Source: a virus
DNA: 23,772 bases
Direction: 5' to 3' (one strand)
IMG/VR virus record: IMGVR_UViG_3300032296_000994
Span: 1 to 23,772 of that record
Part shown: one piece after another, positions 8,192-13,507 of the stretch
Layout of the letters: every line of letters begins with the position of its first letter
How positions within the stretch are numbered: the stretch's first letter is position 1
Program-made: the position numbers and the translations under genes
Notes under the pieces: model-generated
Database searches by the model: none
Told to the model about the DNA's origin: nothing
The model's input: the letters and a program-made list of their open reading frames with translations, nothing else

Positions 8192-8595
8192 ATTTGCCAA
8201 GAGGCAGCACCAGAGATGATGGATACCGTTTGAACGGATACACCAAGTCTGGAAAAGAGCATTGGATACATCCAGACACCTTTGCTGCCATCAACAAAAA
8301 ACATCAAGTTACTCGCTGGAAAAACAAACTACAAGTGATCGATGCTTATGGTGGTGGATGTGCGCATTGTGGTGAAAAAGACCCAATTGTTTTGAACATT
8401 GACCACATCAACGATGATGGAAGTAAAGACTTAACGCCATCTGGAAACAGACTAAATGGAAACAGTCTTTATGGCTGGATCATCAAACATGGGTTTCCAA
8501 AAAACCGCTATCAAGTGCTTTGCGCCAACTGCAACCAAAGAAAAGAATGGCATCGTCGTGGCGCTTATTTTGAAAGGACTGAATCATGCAATTGA
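8188..8595 (+). CDS. HNH endonuclease (135 aa)
   Basis: The protein has the beta-beta-alpha-metal arrangement of HNH nucleases: C58 and C61 (GGCAHCGEKD), the catalytic IDHIND at residues 71-76 with D72/H73, and C112/C115 plus N116 (LCANCNQRKEW). The two CxxC pairs would hold a structural zinc. The N-terminal 40 residues (DGYRLNGYTKSGKEHW) are basic and polar and could contact DNA. It starts with GTG overlapping the holin stop and ends ten bases inside the endolysin gene. Free-standing HNH genes of this kind are usually mobile (homing) enzymes; its insertion between holin and endolysin suggests such an origin. A role in packaging cannot be excluded. Confidence 0.85.
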   Translation: MNLPRGSTRDDGYRLNGYTKSGKEHWIHPDTFAAINKKHQVTRWKNKLQVIDAYGGGCAHCGEKDPIVLNIDHINDDGSKDLTPSGNRLNGNSLYGWIIKHGFPKNRYQVLCANCNQRKEWHRRGAYFERTESCN

Positions 8596-9023
8596 CACCT
8601 CACTTCACACTCGAAGAACTGACGGCCTCAGAGACCGCAGAACGCAATGGCTGGGACAACAGCCCCAATGACACCGAGCTGGCCAACCTGACGCGCTTGG
8701 CAGACTTTCTGGAGCAGGTGAAGGTGGTGCTGGGTGGCAAGCCAATCATGATCAGCTCAGGCCTGCGCACAAAGCTGGTCAATGATGCAGTGGGAAGCAA
8801 GGACACCAGCCAGCACCGGACTGGCTGCGCTGCCGACTTCAAGGTGCCAGGCATGACACCAGACGAAGTGGTGCGCAAGATCGTGGACAGCGGCATTGGC
8901 TACGATCAAGTGATTCGTGAGTTTGATCGCTGGACCCACATCAGCATCTCAAACAGCGAGGACACCAGCCCACGCAAGCAGGCGCTGATCATCGACAAGG
9001 CTGGCACCAGACCCTACGCATAA
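8586..9023 (+). CDS. Endolysin: peptidase M15 family, D-Ala-D-Ala carboxypeptidase-like (145 aa)
   Basis: This is a single-domain zinc peptidase of the phage M15 type that would cleave peptide cross-links of peptidoglycan. The metal and catalytic motifs are visible: SSGLRTKLVNDAVGS, then SQHRTGCAADF (H77 and D84, the SxHxxGxAxD motif) and WTHISI (H118). The N-terminus HFTLEELTASETAERNG is the common start of these phage enzymes. There is no signal peptide or SAR segment, so export should depend on the holin upstream. The ATG has AAAGGA nine bases upstream. The gene ends at the convergence with the leftward genes. Confidence 0.92.
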   Translation: MQLTPHFTLEELTASETAERNGWDNSPNDTELANLTRLADFLEQVKVVLGGKPIMISSGLRTKLVNDAVGSKDTSQHRTGCAADFKVPGMTPDEVVRKIVDSGIGYDQVIREFDRWTHISISNSEDTSPRKQALIIDKAGTRPYA

Positions 9024-9199
9024 GTGGCCACCACAAACGCCACGAAAGCCATCCACAGCAGGCCAAAGACTGTGATCAACAGCCAATAAAAAAAGCGCCT
9101 GAGAAGGCGCTTTGACAGCAAAGGCTCAGAAGCATGAGCAATGCGCACAGGGCAGTCACGGCCCTGTCTGCAATTGCCGTATTCGTCGCAGCAGTTCAT
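9014..9199 (-). CDS. Small Cys-rich single-TM protein (61 aa)
   Basis: The product starts MNCCDEYGNCRQGRDCPVR, a four-cysteine motif I associate with small proteins in betaproteobacterial phages, and ends in a membrane segment at residues about 37-58. I chose the ATG at 9199 because AGGAG lies eight bases upstream and the ATG overlaps the stop of the preceding gene; an in-frame GTG at 9208 has no such support. Its 3' end overlaps the convergent endolysin gene by ten bases. Codons 29-38 lie in an intrinsic-terminator-like hairpin, so full-length message may be limited. The function is unknown. Confidence 0.7.
   Translation of the reverse strand: MNCCDEYGNCRQGRDCPVRIAHASEPLLSKRLLRRFFYWLLITVFGLLWMAFVAFVVATYA
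9088..9113 (-). terminator. Intrinsic terminator, strong on minus strand, possibly bidirectional
   Basis: An eight-base-pair stem (AAAGCGCC at 9092-9099 and GGCGCTTT at 9106-9113) closes a six-base loop. Read leftward it is followed by a run of seven T, as expected for a rho-independent terminator. Read rightward only TTT follows, so it may also slow transcripts leaving the endolysin gene. It lies at the convergence of the two transcription units but inside the coding region of the last leftward gene. Confidence 0.7.
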
Positions 9200-9396
9200 G
9201 AGTTGCACTCCTGGATGCCAGGATTAGATTTTTGGAATCTACATGCTGTGTGCACAACCTCGCCTTGACCATAGTTGTAAAACTGCTGACCTACCTCAAA
9301 TCGACCATCGCAGATGGCGCAACGATGCGGTGCAAATAGCCCGTTTGGTGGAGACAGTTTGCTTGGCTCACGTGGGTCTGGAAATATTGGTTTCAT
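9196..9396 (-). CDS. Small zinc-ribbon-like protein (66 aa)
   Basis: The reading frame is open further upstream, but the ATG at 9396 overlaps the stop of the preceding gene and starts a sensible product, MKPIFPDPREPSKL. Residues 24-52 carry C26, C29, H49 and C52 (HRCAICDGRFEVGQ and VVHTACRF), a CCHC layout that could bind one zinc. The first 23 residues are Pro-rich. It ends in a four-base overlap with the next gene. Such small ribbons often mediate protein or nucleic-acid contacts; no partner is evident. Confidence 0.65.
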   Translation of the reverse strand: MKPIFPDPREPSKLSPPNGLFAPHRCAICDGRFEVGQQFYNYGQGEVVHTACRFQKSNPGIQECNS

Positions 9397-9557
9397 GACG
9401 ACCACCAAGCCACCAAAGTGACAGCCAAGCCAACGCCAATGGCGAAAGCCAACACATAGCCAGCCACGCGTTCCCAGAGTGGCTCTGGTCGGCCATAGCC
9501 CTGCACCCATGTGCAGTCTGCAAAATTACGTGGTGTTTGAAAGTTTGAGTTTTTCAC
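9393..9557 (-). CDS. Small single-TM protein, first gene of a three-gene leftward unit (54 aa)
   Basis: A GTG start is preceded by an excellent ribosome site (AAGGAG, six bases upstream). The product starts MKNSNFQTPRNFADCTWVQG. Residues 31-51 are hydrophobic, ending WWSS, giving one C-terminal membrane span. It overlaps the zinc-ribbon gene by four bases. A candidate extended -10 promoter sits 35 bases upstream, so it probably heads a short transcript. The function is unknown; the TP-R-ADC-W start is of a type seen in other small phage proteins. Confidence 0.7.
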   Translation of the reverse strand: MKNSNFQTPRNFADCTWVQGYGRPEPLWERVAGYVLAFAIGVGLAVTLVAWWSS

Positions 9558-9591
9558 GATCAGCTCCTTGCTGGTTGGTTAATGTGCCCAC

Positions 9592-9600
9592 AGTATAGCA
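9592..9600 (-). promoter_or_regulatory. Candidate extended -10 promoter for the three small leftward genes
   Basis: Read leftward, the sequence is TGCTATACT, an extended -10 (TGn) with a near-consensus TATACT, about 35 bases ahead of the GTG at 9557. A weak -35 (TATTGA, 9614-9619) lies 16 bases upstream of the hexamer. The gap 9558-9636 between genes is otherwise empty. Confidence 0.5.
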
Positions 9601-9636
9601 CGAAGTCCCACAATCAATACAACTAGGGATAAACCC

Positions 9637-10125
9637 TTACATTGAGGTTATCTCCACATCATGTGGTCTGCGCTTGCCATCGAGCAAGTCGTGCAAGCGT
9701 TTTTCTGTCAGGCGGTGGCAACGATACATGGTGCGAGCAGGCAACACATTCAGAAACTCGGCATAGTCGCTCAGAATCAAGCGTACAGCCTGAATTCCTG
9801 TCCCATCCATACGAATGGTGCCACCAGCCCTGTTTCGATTGCCAGCAAGCGCCAAAGCGGTGATGGCATCCATCAGCAAGCCACTGGAGTCCTCGCAGAC
9901 CTTCATCTCGACCACCAGCGTCTCCATGAGGTTGATCGCATCGCTGACGACACGCCAGTCGTCCGTGGTGGGCGCTGGCGCGGTCTCCATTGCATGCAGG
10001 CCTTGGTACATCATGGTGAGCTGGTGCGTGCGAAACTTCTCAGGCAACGGCTCGGTCGGACTGGCCATCATCTCATCGAGGATGGTGTAGTGCCTTGGCC
10101 TTGGCTGTGGCTTGCGTTTTCGCAT
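9637..10125 (-). CDS. Conserved hypothetical phage protein, end of early operon (162 aa)
   Basis: I chose the ATG at 10125: GAGG lies six bases upstream and the ATG shares a base with the preceding stop (TGATG). An in-frame TTG at 10140 is weaker. The product starts with a basic RKRKPQPRPR segment and is then mostly helical, with segments such as VSDAINLMETLVVEMK and LLMDAITALALAG, and no enzyme motif, membrane span or cysteine cluster. The basic N-terminus followed by helices resembles a hypothetical protein I associate with betaproteobacterial phages. It is the last gene of the long leftward unit. The function is unknown. Confidence 0.75.
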   Translation of the reverse strand: MRKRKPQPRPRHYTILDEMMASPTEPLPEKFRTHQLTMMYQGLHAMETAPAPTTDDWRVVSDAINLMETLVVEMKVCEDSSGLLMDAITALALAGNRNRAGGTIRMDGTGIQAVRLILSDYAEFLNVLPARTMYRCHRLTEKRLHDLLDGKRRPHDVEITSM

Positions 10126-10256
10126 CAATAGCCTCGCCAAATGCGAACATCAACCAGCCACAGCGAGACAAAGAACTCGCCACCAGAAAAGCCAATGCCA
10201 AACACTGGCCACTTGTGCATCAACGTGTCGATGCTGATGTGAATCTGCTTTTTCAT
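10125..10256 (-). CDS. Small hypothetical protein (43 aa)
   Basis: The ATG is preceded by AGGAG about eight bases upstream and overlaps the stop of the ribbon-helix-helix gene (ATGA). The product starts MKKQIHISIDTLMHKW and continues with alternating hydrophobic residues (FGIGFSGGEFFVSLWLVDVRIW), which suggests a small beta-sheet rather than a membrane helix. Its stop overlaps the next ATG by one base. Its support is the ribosome site, the exact coupling on both sides and sensible codons. The function is unknown. Confidence 0.65.
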   Translation of the reverse strand: MKKQIHISIDTLMHKWPVFGIGFSGGEFFVSLWLVDVRIWRGY

Positions 10257-10423
10257 GCTTTGGTCTCCTGTGCTTGCTGGCGCTCCAATTCCATCTTGAC
10301 GCAATGCAGAATCTGCGCGGCCAAAGTGCGCGTGTTGCGCTCGGCCATCTTGCGCAACTCAATCTCAATGTCGGCAGGCAGCCTGATCGTCATGTAACGA
10401 TCTTTGATTTTGGTGGTGGCCAT
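10253..10423 (-). CDS. Arc-like ribbon-helix-helix DNA-binding protein (56 aa)
   Basis: The product starts MATTKIKDRYMTIRLPADIEIELRKMAERNTRTLAAQIL. This is the ribbon-helix-helix pattern: a short beta strand (RYMTIRLP), helix A (ADIEIELRKMAERN) and helix B beginning at residue 32 (RTLAAQILHCVKMELE). Such proteins dimerise, insert the strand pair into the major groove and act as repressors (the Arc family). The ATG has a strong GGAGG nine bases upstream, and both ends overlap neighbouring genes. It probably regulates a phage promoter, perhaps that of its own operon; the target is not evident. Confidence 0.8.
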   Translation of the reverse strand: MATTKIKDRYMTIRLPADIEIELRKMAERNTRTLAAQILHCVKMELERQQAQETKA

Positions 10424-10662
10424 CAGTCAGTCCCTCCAGCGTTTCCGATCGCATCCTCAAACATGTCAGCAGTGGCAGGGCCACCAGCCAGCTCGATCGG
10501 CACACCATTGGTCAGCAGGTTGACCAAATCCTCTTGGCCAGCCACCTCGATGTCGAATCGAGTCTGTGCAGCATGGCGAATGGCTTGCGCTTGGTTGCCA
10601 GCGCGAATCAGGCGGTGCCGGTTTGTTTCAATGTCGGTGACCACATAAATGCGAGTGCTCAT
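10423..10662 (-). CDS. Small conserved phage protein (79 aa)
   Basis: The product starts MSTRIYVVTDIETNRHRLIRAGNQAQAIRHAA. A beta-hairpin followed by a helix containing NQAQAIRH is a pattern I associate with small phage proteins of unknown function located next to Arc-like regulators. The ATG overlaps the VRR-NUC stop, with AAGGA about six bases upstream. The C-terminal 25 residues are Gly/Ala-rich and acidic. No enzyme motif, cysteine or membrane span is present. Confidence 0.75.
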   Translation of the reverse strand: MSTRIYVVTDIETNRHRLIRAGNQAQAIRHAAQTRFDIEVAGQEDLVNLLTNGVPIELAGGPATADMFEDAIGNAGGTD

Positions 10663-11024
10663 AAATTGTCCTTGTGTTGGTTGAAAAAGGCCTGAAGTTT
10701 GCCCTTGGCATCATCAGCACCTTTTCCCACTATACAACAGAATCTCACACTTTCAAGATAGGCAATCCAGTCTTTCTGCTCGGCACTTAGGCTGCCACCC
10801 TTGGTGCGCTTCATCTCCACCCAAAGCCCCCAAGCAGGAATGAACAGATCAGGAACGCCACTGCTCACACCTTCGGCCTTCAAGCGGCCAGCTGTGGCCG
10901 GACTGCGAGCGCCACCATTTGGAATGGCAAAGATGCGCACGCCTGGCCAAGTCTGTCGAAACCAGCGCACCAGCTCGCGCTGCTCTTCATGTTCGGTTGG
11001 TATGCGGTCGGTCAAAATGGGCAT
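10659..11024 (-). CDS. VRR-NUC domain nuclease (121 aa)
   Basis: This compact PD-(D/E)XK nuclease is of the phage VRR-NUC type. Visible motifs, counted from the ATG at 11024, are the helix with HEEQRELVRWF, FAIPNGGARS (residues 32-41), VPDLFIP with the metal-binding D59, and the catalytic pair E70-x-K72 in LWVEMKRTKGGSLS, followed by QKDWI. Family members are stand-alone nucleases that cut branched DNA and are proposed to resolve junctions in phages. I prefer 11024 because GGGAG lies five bases upstream; an ATG at 11036 has no ribosome site. It overlaps the upstream gene by 13 bases and the downstream one by four. Confidence 0.88.
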   Translation of the reverse strand: MPILTDRIPTEHEEQRELVRWFRQTWPGVRIFAIPNGGARSPATAGRLKAEGVSSGVPDLFIPAWGLWVEMKRTKGGSLSAEQKDWIAYLESVRFCCIVGKGADDAKGKLQAFFNQHKDNL

Positions 11025-11206
11025 TCTGGCTCCCATTTAGGGCAGGCATTCACCTCGGCAGCAAACTCGGCTGGAGGTGTCATGAAGAACTCGGTGCACA
11101 GGCCATCTGTGCCGTACATCTCGCAGGTGTGGCAGCACTTCGGTGGACCGGCCTTGATCCACTCGCGGTAGTCAACCAAAAATTGTGGCTCTGGTGGTCG
11201 GCTCAT
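11012..11206 (-). CDS. Small Cys-rich protein, possible zinc binder (64 aa)
   Basis: I chose the ATG at 11206: AGGGG lies about seven bases upstream and the ATG overlaps the preceding stop. Cysteines at residues 24, 25, 28, 37, 55 and 62 (PKCCHTCEMYGTDGLCTEF and ACPKWEPECPF) are spaced like a small zinc-binding module. The N-terminal 20 residues contain an aromatic helix (FLVDYREWIKAG). The same frame extends to 11254 without a ribosome site. The function is unknown; it lies between another CxxC protein and the VRR-NUC nuclease. Confidence 0.7.
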   Translation of the reverse strand: MSRPPEPQFLVDYREWIKAGPPKCCHTCEMYGTDGLCTEFFMTPPAEFAAEVNACPKWEPECPF

Positions 11207-11355
11207 TTCAGACCCCTTTGCATCAGTTTCACCCAGCATCGAGCGCAATGCCACTTGGTGCGCACCTTGACACCACCAAGCGGATCGGCCTCACGACTGC
11301 ACACATCACAAATCTTGAGTTTGTGCATTCGATTCATTTGTTCTTCAACTGTCAT
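11203..11355 (-). CDS. Small double-CxxC zinc-finger-like protein (50 aa)
   Basis: A strong ribosome site (AAAAGGAG, seven bases upstream) lies inside the last codons of the helicase gene, whose stop overlaps this ATG. The product starts MTVEEQMNRMHKLK and has two CxxC pairs, C16/C19 (ICDVCSREAD) and C37/C40 (WHCARCW), about 17 residues apart, the spacing of a treble-clef or ribbon zinc finger. The rest is basic, as expected for nucleic-acid contact. Its stop overlaps the next ATG. Confidence 0.75.
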   Translation of the reverse strand: MTVEEQMNRMHKLKICDVCSREADPLGGVKVRTKWHCARCWVKLMQRGLK

Positions 11356-12941
11356 TCCCAGCTCCTTTTCATTACCCTAAAAAACTTTCCGTCCTTGCGA
11401 TACTCGATCATCTCCGGTGGTGTGGCCATGTTCATGTTCTGCACCATGTCCTCCAGCGTCTTCACATTCAGACCACCAGGCACAATGCTGGCGCTGTTGG
11501 CAATACTCAGCAGCTGGCTCATTGCACGCTGACCGGCATACCCTTCGTGCATGATCGGCAAATACTCGGTGATTGGCGTATCGCTCAGGCCACCGTAGTA
11601 AGTCACGGCCAGCATCTCGATGCCAGAGGCCTTGCTGATGTGCTTGCGCCATGTCCAGCTTGTCACCTCCAGCTCTTGGCCATCAAGACCCATGATGTCG
11701 TCATTTCGCAACACCATCGATTTTTTTACTGGCTCAGGAAACTGCTCACCGCATGAAGGGCAAAGCATCACCGAGATGTGCACCAGCTCACCGCAGTGAT
11801 CGCACACCTTGACTGGTGCCTCGCCATTGCCATCACCACCCTTCTTGGGCGGCTGCACATTGGTGATCGGACCATGCGACTCGACCACACCAGCAAAGTC
11901 GAGCACCAAGCAGTGATCGGTGTGCGACTTCACGCGCATACCACGGCCTGCCATCTGCACATAAAGGCTGGCGCTCATGGTCGGGCGCAGCATCACCACC
12001 AGATCGATGTCTGGATAGTCAAAGCCAGTGGTAAGCACATTGGCATTGGTGAGCGCACGCACACGGCCAGCCTTGAAGTCGGCCAACATGCGCTCGCGCT
12101 CTTTTTTAGGTGTCTCGCCAGTCACGCATTCAGCGGTCACACCATGCTCGCGCAGGACTTCGGCCACGTGCTCGGCATGCTTCACACCAGCACAGAAAAA
12201 CAGCCATGCCTTGCGCTCACCGGCCAAGCCCATGACCTCATGCACCACGGCCTGATTTTTGTCGTCGGTATCCACAGCGGCCTGCAACTCGGACTCAATG
12301 AACTCTCCACCGCGCTTCTTCACGCCAGTCACATCCAGCTTGGCCTTGGTGACCTTGGAGCGCAGCGTGGCCAGATAACCCTTGAACACCAGCTCCTCGA
12401 TGCTGACTGGCGTAAGCAGATCGTCAAACAGCGCAGGCTTGTCGGTGATCAGGCCATGCCCCAAGCGGTAAGGTGTGGCGGTCAGGCCAATCACGCGCAG
12501 ATGCGGATTGATGGCCTTCAACTCGCCAAGCAGTTTGCGATAGCCACCCTCGTCCTTGTGGTTGACCAAGTGGCACTCGTCGATGATCACCAGATCGATG
12601 TGGCCAAGTGCATTGGCCTTGGTGCGCACCGACTGGATGCCAGCAAAGGTGATCGGCTCGCTCAAGTCTTTCTGGCCAATGCTGGCGCTGTAGATGCCCA
12701 TCGGTGCACCAGGCCAATGCTGGCGCATCTTCTCGGCATTCTGCTCAATCAGCTCCTTGACATGCGTGAGCATGAGCACCCGAGTCTCTGGCCAGTTTTG
12801 CAAGGCATCCTTGCACAGCGCAGCCACGATGTGAGACTTGCCTGAGCCGGTAGGCAGCACCAGACAAGGATTGCCAGCATTGCCAGCCTCAAACCATCGG
12901 TACAGCTCGTCGATGGTGCGCTGTTGGTAGTCTCTCAGCAT
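11352..12941 (-). CDS. Superfamily 2 DEAD/DEAH-like (ResIII/SSL2-type) helicase with zinc ribbon (529 aa)
   Basis: Helicase motifs appear in order, counted from the ATG at 12941: Q-like LRDYQQ at the start, Walker A LPTGSGKS (29-36), DECH (121-124), GLTATP (152-157), and in the second RecA domain TNANVLTTGFD (298-308) and QMAGRGMR (329-336). A zinc ribbon follows with C380, C383, C394 and C397. The C-terminal 120 residues are a phage-specific extension without a recognised motif. The enzyme would unwind or translocate on DNA during replication or recombination. The frame stays open to 13010, but the chosen ATG has GGGGGAA upstream and overlaps the methyltransferase-like gene by seven bases. 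Confidence 0.9.
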   Translation of the reverse strand: MLRDYQQRTIDELYRWFEAGNAGNPCLVLPTGSGKSHIVAALCKDALQNWPETRVLMLTHVKELIEQNAEKMRQHWPGAPMGIYSASIGQKDLSEPITFAGIQSVRTKANALGHIDLVIIDECHLVNHKDEGGYRKLLGELKAINPHLRVIGLTATPYRLGHGLITDKPALFDDLLTPVSIEELVFKGYLATLRSKVTKAKLDVTGVKKRGGEFIESELQAAVDTDDKNQAVVHEVMGLAGERKAWLFFCAGVKHAEHVAEVLREHGVTAECVTGETPKKERERMLADFKAGRVRALTNANVLTTGFDYPDIDLVVMLRPTMSASLYVQMAGRGMRVKSHTDHCLVLDFAGVVESHGPITNVQPPKKGGDGNGEAPVKVCDHCGELVHISVMLCPSCGEQFPEPVKKSMVLRNDDIMGLDGQELEVTSWTWRKHISKASGIEMLAVTYYGGLSDTPITEYLPIMHEGYAGQRAMSQLLSIANSASIVPGGLNVKTLEDMVQNMNMATPPEMIEYRKDGKFFRVMKRSWE

Positions 12942-13507
12942 GGAAGTTTCCCCCACTGGTCGGCCATTGCCTGGGCAATCCCTGAGAATGTCTCGCTGCG
13001 CAATTTCCAACGATCTGCGCTCGGTGGCATTTTGTGAATGCGTGGCTCTCTGCCATCCACAATGTTTGTTGGCTTGAGCAATGGCAGATTTTTAAGCCAC
13101 AGACTGGTGGCCTTTGTCTCGCCATGACCAAACTGCCACGGCTGGATAATCTGATCAGGCTTGCGCCACAAACTGGACATGATGCAAATTGGATTCTCGA
13201 TCGCAATGCGAGGAATATCGCAATTTGCAAGCATCATGAAGAATGAAGCGCTGGCCTGTTGGCGACCGATCAAACGCTTGCCTTCAAAGTGTCGCGCACC
13301 ACTGACAGACAAATCGGTGCATGGAGGATGGGCAATCATCAAATCCCAAGGGTAGTCCAACACATCACGAACATCACCTTGATAATGTGGCCCAGGCACA
13401 TCGGTGGGCAATAGATCACAGCTCATCGCTTCCCCCCCCCCCCGAATGAAAGCATCGCGAACACGGCCAGAGTATTCGCAAGCCACAAGAATTCGCATCT
13501 TTCTCAT
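12935..13507 (-). CDS. C5-cytosine-methyltransferase-like phage protein containing a G12 tract (190 aa)
   Basis: The N-terminus (MRILVACEYSGRVRDAFI, residues 4-21) looks like the SAM-binding motif I region. AHPPCTDLSVSG (59-70) resembles the catalytic PC motif IV, and RIAIENP (100-106) resembles the ENV motif VI. A known phage family has this layout and lacks an obvious target-recognition domain, so activity on cytosine is plausible but unproven. Codons 22-26 are encoded by 12 consecutive G, giving R-G-G-G-E; with 11 or 13 G the frame stops within ten codons. The alignment I recall for this family needs the present length, so the sequence is in the open state. The ATG overlaps the nuclease gene stop, with AAGGA upstream. 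Confidence 0.8.
   Translation of the reverse strand: MRKMRILVACEYSGRVRDAFIRGGGEAMSCDLLPTDVPGPHYQGDVRDVLDYPWDLMIAHPPCTDLSVSGARHFEGKRLIGRQQASASFFMMLANCDIPRIAIENPICIMSSLWRKPDQIIQPWQFGHGETKATSLWLKNLPLLKPTNIVDGREPRIHKMPPSADRWKLRSETFSGIAQAMADQWGKLPC
13432..13443 (-). repeat. Homopolymer of 12 G in the methyltransferase-like coding strand
   Basis: Twelve consecutive C on the plus strand read as 12 G in the coding strand. This is the longest mononucleotide run I saw in the window. It lies in codons 22-26 and is long enough to slip during replication. It is also a typical place for sequencing length errors. Confidence 0.9.

Noticed and set aside
9620-9640. AGGG-TTTAT-CCCT hairpin after the last early-operon gene
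   Set aside because: The stem is only four base pairs and there is no T run in the leftward direction, so it is not a convincing terminator.
9654-9666. CCACAT-C-ATGTGG palindrome near the end of the early operon
   Set aside because: It is short, lies within a coding region, and has no second copy or nearby promoter.
10150-10368. Minus-strand open frame of 72 codons across two tiny genes
   Set aside because: It gives a Trp/Arg/His-rich product without a ribosome site; the two overlapping frames at 10125-10256 and 10253-10423 have strong sites, exact coupling and a recognisable RHH domain.
11778-12845. Long plus-strand open frame (355 codons) opposite the helicase
   Set aside because: It lies antisense to a helicase with all motifs intact; the His/Leu/Ala-rich product has no recognisable domain and no ribosome site that I could support. 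It is a mirror of the codon bias of the real gene.
12942-13010. N-terminal extension of the helicase to 13010
   Set aside because: It has no helicase homology and lies inside the methyltransferase-like gene; the ATG at 12941 has a purine-rich ribosome site and starts with the expected LRDYQQ.
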